Notes: generated from the sequence alone by a model not told the origin. A stretch of 64,000 nucleotides of DNA from Sclerodactyla briareus (GCA_026419785.1 JAODTK010005645.1:1-64000), one strand, 5' to 3'; counted from the stretch's first letter, positions 24,201-37,300 are shown. A program made the numbers and translations.

Positions 24201-25401
24201 CTGTTTTCATTCATACATAGGTGGCCCAACTGTTACTACTACTTGACGTCAAAATAGACATTTTGATTTTTTCAACTGAATTATTAAATATTTCTTGAAA
24301 ACCCACGAAATATGACTATCACTGTGATTATTAGCTGGTTTATCAGCGATTCACATTAAAATCGTAAAAAATGTATGTGGTCAAACATACCTATCAAGAA
24401 ATTACTATCGATCAATCGCTAGTAGGAAAATGTCCTAATTTATTAAATTCCGGCTTTTGTACGATATTGGGTGGCGTGTTCAGCTGACCGTTGCGCCTTG
24501 TAAATCTCCAAATAATTCAACATTCCTATATATTTTCAAATTGAGTCTTGTCTACCCAAATCATGTCATTCTATGAAACTGCTGCATTTCTAATGGTATT
24601 TCAGTCACTAAAACAGTTCATTTACTCAATTCGCAGATTGTCAACGTGACTATACAGTTTTGAAATTCTTTAGGGGGTTGCGAGCTACTATTTTGGACTG
24701 TGTTGTGTGCACGCGCCTTGTTTGCGCGGCCGTGTGTCGCTGTGTGTGTTATGTACGCTTATCACAGAGTATTCAATCAATTTATCAATAACCAGCAGGA
24801 ACGATGTTCTTGTTCACAGATGCTGTGCCGGCTGTCATTGAAGACAACGGGAACGTGCTCTCCAGGACAACGTTTGCCGCTGTGCTCACCACACGTCGGT
24901 AGGCCTCAACAAACAAAACGTGTATCATCGAAAGGGCTACATGTTTGCAGTCCCAGCACATGGATCTCAGAAGGGGGACGAGAAATTGCCAACCCAACCA
25001 ACTAGACGAAGTTTGCGATCCGACCGTGTGAGGTCAAATGCAAAGGTTTCGAATTGCACGGCATGGGTACCCTGATCGGGAATCTATCGCATTCATACCA
25101 GGCAACATCATTATTATTCAGGTGCTAATCTTTAATAAGAAGTAAACAAGAAACATTCGGGTTATGAAAATGACCAGTTCTGCCATTCCTGACTCATCAC
25201 AACGGTCTATCGTCGTAGGCGCTACAGTCTGTTAGTTCCGGACTGAGTCACGAAGAGGGCTATGTGGTCCTCACACACATGGATTATTTTCCTGCTGCTG
25301 TTCGTAAGCACTAGAGGCCCTTTACAATTCAAATCAAATTGAAAAACTCATTACTTTAATCAAGCTTTGTGATCACCTATCTGTTTCGATCGTGATCTTA
25401 G

Positions 25402-25430
25402 CTATCTATCTATCTATTATATCTATCTAT
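25402..25430. repeat. (CTAT)n microsatellite
   Basis: CTAT repeats with one interruption (TTAT) lie in otherwise unique AT-rich sequence. Confidence 0.85.
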
Positions 25431-25499
25431 TCGCTGTGGATGACGAGGGGGCGCGAATTGGAAAAAAGGGCGCAAAACTAGGAGGATCGAGTTGGGCGA

Positions 25500-25838
25500 G
25501 GGACTTATTGTGAAGAGGAAAGATCTCTCGTAGTTAAGGGAGAGCTTGGCCATAAAGGTAGTAGTTTTGAAGAGAAAAATTCAGTCGCGTAAGACAGGGG
25601 GCCAAAAAAGATAAACTGACTACCCAGTAAGAAAAAAAACGCTTTCAACTTTCAATTTATAAACAGGTTACGGTCTATTCATATTTATCGGATATCTGAC
25701 GAATGAAGAATTTGCATGAGTGCCAAACCGTTGGCGTTGTATATTCATTTGGTCAAAGTTAGACTACAAGGAAAACCAGACCAATGAACGTACCTCAAAA
25801 CTAGTCCTGTACTACGGATACACGAATCCACGTTGTTT
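25500..25838 (+). repeat. Partial third copy of the unit A/B 3' end
   Basis: The segment reads AGAGCTTGGCCATAA, AAATTCAGTCGCGTAAGAC and GGATACACGAATCCACGTTG, in the order found at the ends of units A (19225-19350) and B (22050-22175). About 150 bases of unrelated sequence are inserted between the second and third landmarks. It indicates that the duplicated unit once extended beyond the interrupted array. Confidence 0.45.
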
Positions 25839-26554
25839 CATGTGGGCCTCAGCGAGGTTGAGGGCTGATGGTGGGATTTAGTTTTTCCTTCCATATGTAT
25901 AACTGGACGAAGATCCAGATGATGATATGAGCCCATGTTCACTTTAACTATTCGCCCTTGCGACATCATTACACTTAGCACCCAGCAATGAATAGCGAAC
26001 ATTGTCAGACCATAGGACAACAAATTTCATTTTATGTATGAGAAAAAATGAAGGAAAAAGTAAGACAATTGAATAGAAACTGATAATTACAGCATGTCTT
26101 CAAGATGAATATGTTGATTGTGTTAATTGTATCCCAAGCATATTCTGTTCAGGCATGAATGAAATCTCAGAGATTTTCGGAGATAGACAATGGAGGAAAG
26201 GGTAAGGCGGATGTATTGATACATGGCGCCATCCCGGGGGCGGACTGCCCCTCCCCCCATATTTTTGGTGGGGGACATAATATCAAATGAAAGACTGATG
26301 AAAACTTATAATCATCGTTACATACGGCCATAACACAAAGAGTCTAACTATTATTTCTTATTTGAATGCTTAAATTTTATGTTGAAAGGCCGGGAATGCC
26401 ACAATAAAATTCCGTTAATGCTATACAGTTAGGCCCATGTACACAATCCCGTGTCAGATTTGGCCAGATAGATTTTTTTCTACATAAGTGTATCTTCACT
26501 TTCACTGAGTAAAAATATATATCACTGAGGTTGAAAGGTACCTGATTTTATTTA

Positions 26555-26850
26555 TTATTTCTCCGGGTTCAGGAGGACTAGTTAAGGCCTGGCGTATTGA
26601 TCATGGCGATACCTCACTCCTTTCCGACTATTGCTTACTTATACGAGGCAGCGGGTGTAACCAACCCAAACATGCTCCGGGACGTCCCCATCCGAAAGGA
26701 TATCAGTGAACTCCAGGACCATTTATCGGAACCAGGAGGAGCGAAAGTTCAATTTCAACGACGGAACAATGAAGTGGAGACCAAGATTTGTACGTACATG
26801 CAACTACAAGTACCGCTACTGAGGGAAAGCGTCTGGTGATCTGGATTTTA
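26555..26850 (+). repeat. Partial extra copy of the 10-kb unit (copy 0)
   Basis: It matches 30345-30690 in copy 1 and 40740-41010 in copy 2 through TATTGATCATGG, GTGTAACCAAC, a CATGCTCC..GGGAC block, ATCAGTGAACT(C/G)CAGGA, GGAGG, GAAGTGGAGACCAAG and GTCTGGTGA. Only this copy keeps a single open frame throughout (26597-26839, 80 codons, with NPNMLRDVPIRKD and SELQDHLSEPGG stretches). It lacks about 70-90 bases that copies 1 and 2 carry before the GAAGACCAAG block. It may be the least damaged version of a coding segment, or open by chance. Confidence 0.6.
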
Positions 26851-27466
26851 ACCGGAATATTTGCTTTTATAAAGTGTCACTGATACCATTCCACCATTCT
26901 TACCGCCGTTTGCGACCTATGGCTGTAGCTAATATCGAATATGTACTATAAAATAGCTACTGAAACAAACAAAAAAGATCCAGTTAAGTGTAAATTTGAT
27001 GAGGTAACTACTGGGACAATAAACTGAGCAGACAAATCACCATGGGTTCTATGGAAGAGTCACGTTCATAAAATGGTATTGTTCTTTAGTTACTCAAAGG
27101 CAAATAAGGATATTGGACTCGGGGTTAGGGGATGACTTTCCCTATTCTCTGACAAAAAACTGTCCTTCGGCTATCACCTGTGGATTCGTAATAGCTGTTG
27201 TGGATTTGTCTAGGCCTGTCTACTCGAAAGTCTCACGTAACATAAATTACAATGTGACCTAGCGAAGCCGGTAACGAGAAGAGATAACCAGCCATTGGAA
27301 TGCCAGGCGCTGTACGTGGAGCAGCGTGCACCGTGGGTGGTGCAGGAACACTCTTCGCCAGGTTACCAATGACCAGGAGATTTAGCCGCTAGCCGTGTCA
27401 AGAGGTGCAGGTGTCTTGATACAAGATTATAAACCCAAATCTTTTTTCTAATCTTGATGTTTTCAG

Positions 27467-27617
27467 CCACATATAGCCTAATGCGAGGTGTGCCTATCGT
27501 GGGCCGAGGCCATCGCTTACTGATGTTAGTTCATGTGGAGGGCTCAGAGGCGCTACCGAGTTATAGGACAATGGTTTTCTCTAGGGAAGAGCTCATTGAC
27601 ATCTCTTGTAACCACAG
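27467..27617 (+). CDS. Candidate internal exon, unidentified gene
   Basis: A pyrimidine-rich acceptor (CTTTTTTCTAATCTTGATGTTTTCAG, split here for reading at the AG 27465-27466) precedes an open stretch ending at a CACAG|GTGGAG donor-like site after 27617. The reading frame enters with two leading bases and continues for 49 codons, including RGVPIVGRGHRL and VFSREELID. It stays open beyond the putative donor to 27750, so the right boundary is uncertain. No domain is recognised. Confidence 0.22.
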
Positions 27618-28294
27618 GTGGAGTGTAGATCGCGGTCGCTTTTCCATTGTGTGGTCTCATGACAGTAACAGAACAATACAGGGAATATCATGTACAACAA
27701 TTACATCAGGCAAAGAGGGGAAGCGTTTTATGGATATATACAGGAAGTGACTCAATCAATGTGGATCGTTCGGATACATCAAAAAAGTGAACCTATAATG
27801 GGCGCGTCAATTACAACTATCAATGGGAGTTTCTCTGGATCGTGCATTCAAGTAATATACCCAGTATTACACTTAGCGTGTCTGTGGATTCCGCGAGGAG
27901 AATGCCTGTTTTGTCGATTTGATGAGAGCGTTTCAGCCGAAAGTAGGCACAGAGATACCTAGTGTTACGGACCCCATATCACTATCGACAGTGGAATCAA
28001 TGTTTAAATGATCTTCTCACGAGGCATTCTGGAACGTGGAGTAACAGGCTGCCATTGCTTGTTTGGGTTGGGGCAAAATTAAATATAATAATAAACAAAA
28101 TAATTGATCAAAGCACAGGTTCTGTTTCAAGTTTTCCTCCCGCTCTGGGAACACACCACAGGGTACTGGGCGGACTGGTGCGCCGGAATAGCGTGAGATA
28201 AACTTCCACAGGCCTCAGCACACTCACTGAGCCCGTACCTTACAATTAATTGACTTTTGACTCGAGAAGAAAACCCCATCGATGCTGCAGAGTG

Positions 28295-28510
28295 AGACCC
28301 ATTGGAGAGAACCCCCTCATAAATGTTACCTCTCAAACAAGTATGTGGGCACGAATCATTGAATACAACAAGTGAGAGACCCCCTCCATAATGTCACCTC
28401 ATAATACAAAACTATGTGGGCCACGGAATTTTGAATACAACAAGTGAAAGAACCTCCTATAAGATGTCACCTTATAATTACAAACATTCGTATAGGAACT
28501 ACCCCACAAC
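28295..28510 (+). repeat. Tandem repeat, unit about 70 bp, about three copies
   Basis: Unit starts (GAGAGAACC, GAGAGACC, GAAAGAACC) occur near 28305, 28374 and 28446. Each unit contains ATAATGTCACCT, a TATGTGGGC block and TTGAATACAACAAGTG; the third is truncated after the CACCT block. The overlapping minus-strand frame 28127-28336 is not supported. Confidence 0.8.
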
Positions 28511-29899
28511 CCAAGGTCCCAGTAATAAGGCGTCGTAACTTAGTAATTATACAATCTAACCAATTAGAAATGCCTGAGACAGGTTCGCTGACCATCTTGC
28601 ATTCACCTATTAGTCTATTTCAGGTCAATGAGTTATACGTTATATGATCTCGAAAACATATCAATAGACTAAAAGGTATTATAGTTCCTATAGTTTAGAC
28701 GAATTACAGCTCAATTTAGAAACAATAGGCTGCGGCAGTCATCCTATATATCATAATATGAAAGTGTTTCCAGGATTGATGAACTACTCACAATATTATA
28801 CGGTATGTATGTGTGCCTGAAATCTTAAAATTTTATTCGTAAAAAGTAGAATATGTAGTAGGCAAAATCACTCCTGCAATGAATTAAAACAGAGGCCATT
28901 CGATTTGGGGGTGAAATTCAAGTGGCCCAGAGGCCTATTTTAAAGTGAGGGGTTAAATTTAAATCTCTACGACAGGAAAAAATTCTCTCTTGCCATGGAC
29001 CTGTCCTTAATGTTAACCAAGGCAACTGGCTTTCTCCAATGATTTTATATTCAACACCAACCACGATCTCCCACGAAAAAATGATCCATCCTGAAACCGA
29101 AGCGCGCTGATTCAGCGTTTATATTCGAATTAACAAGTGTATTAATATTACCGAACGCCTAATTTTTTTTTTGTGGGGGGGGGGGGTCCTTTCTCTATTG
29201 TGCAGATACCTCTCATAACTGTTCGACAGAGACTTTAGATATACTTTCGTATGGTCGTTCCCTACAATGGGTGTTCCCCAATATATTCCGTTCCTTAATT
29301 ACTATACATGCCATCAAGCCTCATTCTGTTAAAATTCTCTACAGGACGCGTCTATTAAACCATCTAGTGCGACAACACATATATAATTATCGATGAAACT
29401 TGACTCCGAATTTCATTTACTCTTATGGGCAGTGGAATAGGTTAATGAATTTTGTTACATATAATAACCCTATGGTAGTTGGCGGCTCGGGTTCTCAAGT
29501 CTAAACTAGAACACCATCTATCTACTCAAAAGCTAACACAGGATATATCGTCGGGCAACGCCTCGTAAGAAAGACGCGTTCCGAATTCGAACGGTCTCGA
29601 AACGTCGGGGTACCCAATTTTAACTTTGCGAAACAATATAATACGTCCGCCAGCAAGCTAACAGTATGAACATTTGCAAATTACACTCGCTGTTCACGAA
29701 GAGACCTCGTAACATGAAACGGTATATATTCATAAGATGTTGACAATGTGACTGCTACACTGGCATTTCATTTTATTTTGCCAGAATATATTTCCGGGGA
29801 TGAGGAGAGATATAGGTACCAGCGTGGCGATATTGAACGTATGCTGTAGCAGACAAAAAAATACAACAACCGGATATTCAGCAGTTTACGGCACAGGAT
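28511..29899. other. No recognisable feature apart from a poly-G run
   Basis: AT-rich sequence with a T run followed by 12 G (29175-29186). No open frames of note and no repeat landmark shared with neighbouring units before about 29.9 kb. Confidence 0.4.
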
Positions 29900-30613
29900 C
29901 AAATGCCCACAGTACCACGGTAAAAACATTGCTGGGTGTGTGGTGCGGAAGAAACACCGACCCTGGAGACAGCTATCGTAATTCCCTCTGCAGCGACTTA
30001 GACCATCCTGGAAGATGCCTATAGGCCTTACTCCAACAAACCTTGTGTTAGATAGCGAATTTGTTTGATGAAAATAGGATGGTCCTTGTTGGTGCTTATT
30101 GCATGTCTTTGCAGGCATCTTCGCAATAGGGATAGCGGCATAAATACTTTCAGGGTAAGAAGGGATGTAACGCAAGCATAATGCATGAGGATGATTGGGT
30201 TTCGTATAGGAGTAGTAACACATGACAGGAGTCGTGGTTACTCGATCTAAGTGAGGGCCCTGATGTTGTAAGCTTGCATTGCAGTAGAAACAATATCACG
30301 GAGGATTCCGACGGGGACAGGAAGGCCAGTTAGGTTCATCTATGGAAATCGGCCTTATTGATCATGGATAAGCACCGCGGTAACTCGCCTCGGAGACAGG
30401 GGTGTAACCAATTCTAACATGCTCCCGGGACCGCAATTGTACGTCCCCTCCGAAATGACATAATCAGTGAACTGCAGGAACCAACCACATTCTCGGAACC
30501 TGGAGGCGGTTAGGTCAGTTAAACGTGACCGCGAGATCATTGCAAATAGTCCACAATAAACCCCAGTAACCCAAGAAAAAGAAAAACCCATTGCACCACA
30601 GCGAAATCATAAA

Positions 30614-30937
30614 GTGAAGACCAAGACCTCGCCAATTGCAATGGTAGTACAGCCAACTTGGGAAAAAAAGTCTGGTGACGTCGGGACGGTGTTAGGTCCT
30701 CGTCAGCCTGAAGGCAAAGCCTTTTCAGCGCCTGGTTACCACTGCAGGGAAACACATGAACAATCCTCACGCCTCTGTTGCTTTCATTCACTGCGGGATT
30801 CTCAATGGTCGCAAAGCAGAGAAAAAACACTTTCGTCACGGGTAGTGAACCTTATCCATCTGAAAAACATTGCTGATATCCACTTAAAACATTATGAAAA
30901 ACGAGGATTTAGATGGCCAGTACCTGAGATGGAATAG
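30614..30937 (+). other. Duplicated block with splice-like edges, copy 1
   Basis: A 107-codon frame spans the block matching 41160-41480 of copy 2. The shared core ends with AATGGTCGCAAAGCAGA and then ACGGGTA(G/A), which in copy 2 reads as a consensus donor, ACGG|GTAAGT. The frame read here is not the one open in copy 2, so coding is doubtful. It is recorded because both copies and partial copy 0 share this neighbourhood. Confidence 0.15.
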
Positions 30938-32899
30938 TCAAACAATTACATAATCACAGTAATGTCCAACTCTGTCCCCCTATCATAGAAATAAAGAATT
31001 GTGGATGACTATCACATACAGAATAACTCTGTTGACTTTAAAGGACTGTTTACCTGTCTAATTGGTATTAACATTCCAAGAAGAAACTAGGCATTAATAT
31101 ATCCATACTCGGGAATACGTTGACAAGTAAGGAGTACAAGTGAGGAAAAAAACACAATGAACTCTGAATGGCAGTATTCAATGGATCTCTTTGACATTCC
31201 CCATGCTGGGGACACCACACATATTCCTGGCGGGGGGGACATAGTTCTTTGTTCATTCGACTGGGTATAGGGGCTTTCGGAGAGAATTTGTTGTATACGT
31301 CTGAAGAACTATATAACACCTAAGTATTAACATGCCGTTTGAATGCTAGAAAAAATGGACTAACGCTGAACCCACCGGACACGGAGCTTTCTGTGAATCT
31401 ACTCCAGATTTGGTTGGACATAGAGTTCGGAGCTTTTGTAAGCAAATGCTCAGCCAATCACCTGTAGCATATGCCACTAAGTCCTTGAGATTCTAATCGA
31501 TCCATCTTGTCAATGCATCTGCTAACAGCTAGCGCATTCCGGCGTTCCGTTCTCCGATGCTGCCCCTCATTCGTCAACATTTCTTCGGTAGACCGTAACG
31601 AATTTCGAGCTCAGAGATCCATATGGTAATCACTCTCTGTAGTCGCCTTGTGCAAATGATTTCGCTCGAAAAAAAACAGGTGGTAATGCTTCAATGATGT
31701 GTTATTCGATAAGTACTGTCAATTCAAAGAAGCATGCTCCATGCCTGAAACCTTTTAGTTTCCTTCGCCTTCGATGATGCCTTCATGATTGGGATAGTGT
31801 TAGTAGAAACGCTTGAAGAAACATTTTAGTACCAATATAGTAAAGGCTGCTTGCTCACACAAATACATGCCTAAATTTAGTTCAACATATTCACATTAAA
31901 CAATTTTCTCATTGAATTCCTAAACCATTTTGCCCGTATTTTCTTATAAGACCTCAGTCACGGATTCCCAAACGAAAAAATTCATCAAGTACGAGGCACA
32001 GGGTAAAATTATATTGTTGTTATTTCAAATAAGTAGACCAGATGGTCCGTCCAACTGTTTCCAACCACTACAATTAACAAAATGGAGACAGCATTGGGAA
32101 GCCCCCTGTGACCTTTTCTTTAAAGGTGAAGAGAAAAAAAAAAGGTTCATTGAACAGCTGTAAAATCTATGCCGGTGGTCATTCAACAGACCAGAAGTAG
32201 TTAGCACCCAATTTCGAGGAAATCAGAAAACTCATTAAACTTGCTGGCTTCTGCAAAAACACGTGGGAACAGGACGTAAGTTGGTGGATATGTGTATTTT
32301 GGGCACATTTAAGCACATTAAACTGGGGTCCAGAAAAGGAAACAAAAATTGCAGGTTAGCAGTGCATGTAGGCAGTTCAAAAGTGTTCGATTGTCAAAAA
32401 GGTTCGGAATTTATCATATTAATATATAGTTCGGACTGATCTGATACCTGGAAATTCTAAAAGCGGACCTCACACTGAAGTTTTACTGGAATAGTACTCA
32501 CAAAGTGAGGCCTGGTATGTGAGCATAACCTCCAGTGACTGGATCAAGTTGTCCTCACTACTTAAACAAATGCTCCCCACTGCTAGTCGGAGAGTCCGCC
32601 TTTCGTGCGAGGCAAGCTCCAAATAAATCCTGCATGTAGAGCACAATAAACAATTACAAACACTCTTTTATCAAAAGGGCAAGAGCGGTTCTTGAAAAAT
32701 GCATATTCCATGAGGACTTCATGAACATACGAAACGACCAGACCTGTATATTGACGATGAGTTCCAGGAAATATTTTTTTGTGTGAGATTCAGGCGTTGA
32801 AGAAAAATCTTGAACAGTTGGGCAACAGTACGCGCTTCCAGGAGAAGGAAAGAGAAAAATCATCGGGCAAACCTCTCTAGAGATTTTTAGACATATCGA

Positions 32900-33950
32900 A
32901 CATATGAATGGGTAAGTACACAATTTATCAACGTATCCTATCAACCGGTATACTTGCTAACAGACTAATGCCTGTACCAAACGTTGGACAATTCTTCCAG
33001 CCTCCTCATTCAATTTAACGCGTATGCTCCGAAAATCTGACGTTGCCTGTGTTCATCGCAACAGGGGAGACGTTCCTGATTGGGCGAATGCTATATATAC
33101 ATAACCTGCATCGCTTGTGCTTGGGAAACGATCCATTGAGCACTTGAGTGAGATGTTCAATTAGTAACAAGACCCTTTTCCTTCGCCCAAGAGGGTGTTG
33201 TAATTTCAGATTTTTCTGTCAGATATTATTTCCATAGACGTTATTAATAGTGGGATATTCTGTCCAGATAAATCAGTTGAGTATTCAGTCCGATGTTTGT
33301 TTTTACACAGAAACTCACCAAAAGATACTGCAATTGGGCATGAACTACCACTTTTTATACTGACTATTGACATTTTGGGGAAGTAGGGGGTCAGAGGACA
33401 ACTTGACAATCACCACGCCCTGACACAGAAACCATCACATCTTATCGCGAATCTCATAAATGCGTTGGACCCTTCATCGTATTGGGCTGATATATCAACA
33501 TGAATTATTTATAACGTTCTCACTCGACCATTTTGGTGTTTCGGAGATCTCTCCGTTTGATGATTATTGGAAAACAAGTTGCGGAATAAGTAATGCGAAA
33601 CACCAGAATAGCATTATTCAGAACCAGAACCAAGTGACCAGAAGTACCAGCTGGAGGCGATACCATATTCACTAGTTTGATGGTCAGTAGAGTTTGTCTC
33701 TCCCGGTATCGAGGGCAGAATCCTAGCCCCTGCAAGCTAACGATAACGTACTCAGGTGTTCCTCCTGGAAAACTACTGCTATGGTCTACGTGCAGGCATG
33801 TACAACCGACTTTCAGCATCAGCCGCCGACTATATTCTCGAAGACACATACCTCCCAACCCTTGAGAAAGGCGATTGCACTCCTGACGTTGATGATACAT
33901 ACATACACTAGCATTTTCAACATCCATGTGTTCTACCTAGAATTTGTCTC
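32900..33950. mobile_element. Copy 1-specific insertion (about 1 kb)
   Basis: Homology with copy 2 stops near 32830-32900 (matching 43370-43400) and resumes around 34110 (matching 43625). Copy 2 has only about 260 bases where copy 1 has about 1290. The extra sequence is more GC- and CpG-rich than its flanks and carries the longest open frame of the region: 135 codons on the minus strand, 33520-33927, with plus-strand frames overlapping it. No domain is recognised. It may be a mobile element or sequence lost from copy 2; the exact ends and any terminal repeats could not be fixed. Confidence 0.4.
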
Positions 33951-34109
33951 CGCGGCTCGCTGCAATTAGTTAGAGTATGTTAGAGTTAGAAGTAGCACAA
34001 ACTGTATGTTGCAGATAACAGTTACACAGACAAATGCAATTGCAGGGTCCTTCAGTGTAGCTGCGCCACGGACATTCAGTGGCTCCAATGGCAGGCCCAT
34101 ACCTATAAT

Positions 34110-34330
34110 AGCTTTTAAACAATAGTGCACGTATGAACTCTGATAATTATGATAGGTTCCCGACTATGGGTGAATGTGGCATAACAACTATAATAGGGTT
34201 CCGACAAATAGATGAGTGTAGGCTCCAATATTTATATTTGGGTAATCCGACAAATGGGTAGTAAGGATCTAATAACCTATACGAGGTATCTGACGAATAT
34301 GTGAGTTTCAATAACTGAAGTGGTGAGATC
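34110..34330 (+). repeat. Minisatellite inside copy 1, unit 42-46 bp
   Basis: About four degenerate units of the form ATAATAGGnnTCCGACAAAT followed by AGATGAGTGTAGGCTCCA. The best-preserved unit is at about 34187-34230. The same array occurs at the corresponding place in copy 2. Confidence 0.7.
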
Positions 34331-37300
34331 GAGCGTTATGAACTACATTGAGAAGCTGTGCATAAAACAAACAGTTGTAGTGTTAACGACTTAACGACAG
34401 ACGACATGTTGTTAAAGTCAATTGAACTACAGTAAACTGCCAGAACTCATTCAGATGGGAGGAGGCATTAAAAAACCTCTTATTATTATAACTGGACATG
34501 AATCTTTATTAATTAATTGCATCCTTTTATGAGATCTGACAGGAAGTCACGAGAATGAAACAATGCATGACTGCTATATATGAGGACACTCTCTATACCT
34601 AATATGTCGAGAACCCCGTGGTATTAGGGAAATCATCCAGAAAAGATTGTGTCTCGAATCAAAATGGATAAATATGAGCTCGCTAAAATAACTGAGATAT
34701 GGTCAGTAATTGGTTTCAAGGTCACATTGATCAGCACTTATCCACATGGAAGGTTTGGAATGAAATTGTATTCACTTCACATGACCACCGTTTTTTCACT
34801 AGCTGGGTACATTTATGTGATCAAAGGACAGAATAGAATAGACTAAATGATGTAATTTGCCTAAAATGCGTATGAGTTATGAGACAGAAAGAAGGAAACT
34901 GACTAGTTTCATCTAACAAAGGGTAGGGAGTAGGTCAACTCGCTGCAACACTGACAGCAGTTGGCACTATATACATGTGCCGAGACTGACCGTTCGTATT
35001 AGAATGAAAACTATACCTAAAATCACCGTTTTGGCTTGTGACAAGTGAAGTTATATTCATATCTACATCAGCCACACAAACCATTTTCATAAAAAAATAT
35101 GAACGATAATTGGAATATACGTCTCATGTGCCATGAAAATTGGGTTCCCCCAATAGGTTGACAAACCGCATGAAGTTCAAATTTCTCCCGTCCGCGAAAG
35201 TCATAAAACTGTCCATCCGCTCAAGCCCGGGGCAAACGGTATGACGACGACGTTCACTGACAAGGAAACACAACAAACTCATATAGAAATCACAGAAGTA
35301 GAGAATACCGATAGCGTATCATTCAACGAATCAGATCGATTATCTTAGGATCTATAATACTAATCTCATTCTGCCGGAAGAGTGACTTTTAACCATCACT
35401 TACCGAATAGTTGACAGCTGTAAATTAATGTTCAATCCAGCCGGGTGGTATCCCAGACGAACTGATTGCCGCTAGCGAACCCCGTAGCAAAATGACCGTA
35501 TAATGATTGCACGAAAACAAACTGCCGCTACAATGATCACTTGATATAATCATGCTCACACGTATAAGTCTTAGTTTAGGCTGCGTTTAATAGGTTCGAG
35601 GTTTATATATGTTTCTATTGAGCGACGTGTGAAAACTCGAGACAGACCGTTCCCATTCACAGGCGCGATTAGTCAATCGGGTTAACCTCCTACCACTCCA
35701 TGGGATTGGCTATACCGCTTTGAGCAGAAATAAATTCCTGTTCAACACAAGATGAACTCAAGAAGAAAGCTACCTCGATTGACTTTGCTGCAGTAAGGCG
35801 GTCAGACACAAATTTCACAGATATGGCGTATGTGTAAGAATATTCATAAATTGATTCACACATTAAATATGAGTTGCTTGACAGTTGACGACGGTGTTGC
35901 AATTGTCTAAAGAGATGGACGTTTGGGTGCACAATCAGCCAAGAGTGAAACGGTGGAGAAGATCTTTTAGGCCAGTTCGCGTCGTGTGTTCTTTTCTTCT
36001 TCGGATGAGTGGAGCTGCGATCATACCCAACGGAGCCGCACCGACAGCCACATATTTACGCAGAATTCTGTGGAATTCCAACGTTAGAAGCCGCTAACAC
36101 AATGCCTCAAAGAAATCAAGCATCAGAAACACACATAGAAAGTGGAAGTTGTCGGACGCAATCATATGGAAATCTTGGAATTTATCTGATTTTCAAGATA
36201 GTCATTGACTTCCAAGGAACAGGATATGGGTAATATAGTACACGATGTTATTAATTGAGAAAGTATCATTACACTATGCCCTCACTGATTTATAATGGCT
36301 GTGAACAGGGAAAGTAAATCTTGTTTGTAGTGCATTTCCTTGTACAGCCCGATCAACAAAAAAAGTGGTCTCGCGTATCTTGTTTAGCACTAAACCACTA
36401 ACAGCAATGAGAAGCGCCGCCTAAAAAGCAGGTACAGTTGTGTCATTACCCATGATTTATCGGAAATTCTATTACCCGGGGGAGGTCTATTTCTTCGTCA
36501 TCATTAAATCAGAATGCAGGCGTAATACTGTAGAGACAAACCCTGATAGAGGATCAATTGCATGGCAAAACTGCTCATCGCCTATTTATTCAGTGAACCA
36601 AAAGACCACACTAGCTTGACTGAAATGACATATTCAAGTATGAAGCTTTGTAAGACCGCCTCTATCTTTACAAAGTACCTCTGAATGATTGATGCAACGT
36701 GGTTGCACAGGCCACGCCTGTGGAAAGGCCTCAAAAAGGAATCATGGAGAGGAGGCTTTTAGAGGAAAGTCAGAGTCTATAGAAGCACTGGTCGGCATCC
36801 TCATTGTGGGAGCGGACTTCACGATACAAGCAAAAATCCCGAGATAAGAATAGTGTATGTTCACAATATCAGTCTGGCAAATTGGCGGTAGGAAGTACAT
36901 TTTTAACGTAGTACTTGTTATCAAGGCGCCATTCTCAAAAGGCTTTCTATAATTCCTAATATGGTTCAGACGGACCTACTAACTCACTTTCTTGAAGAAG
37001 CAACGTTCTCCCCTGGGAACGTGTCACAAGATAAAGGATACGACCGTAGAGACAAAGTTATTGTATGCCGCGTCCATGCAGAAAAGATCTGTATGTATTA
37101 CTCTTCTCTCATTGTGTTTATATTAAAACCCAACACAATGAAGGAGCTGCTGCCCATTCATGTTTTCACTAAATCTCCAATGAACAAGTGTGGGAAGGGG
37201 GTTTCTAATCACCGTTCAACTTGTCTAATTACAAGTTGGGGAGGGTTTTGTTGTCAACATTACTAGGGACATCACTGAAATCTGGCATTCATTCAGCCTA

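Larger units (their letters stand above)
22300..24600 (+). repeat. Array of a complex repeat unit, interrupted
   Basis: Two landmark motifs recur. GTGGCGTGTTCAGCTGA variants occur at about 22644, 23230 (degenerate), 23411 and 24471. CATACATAGGTGGCCCAA variants occur at about 22374, 22815, 22885 and 24213. A full unit is about 500 bases and also carries a CATCAAAATTCCTATAT block. The third unit is short, and the fourth resumes after a GC-rich insert (23524-24200). Units differ by substitutions and indels. No coding function is seen. Confidence 0.7.
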
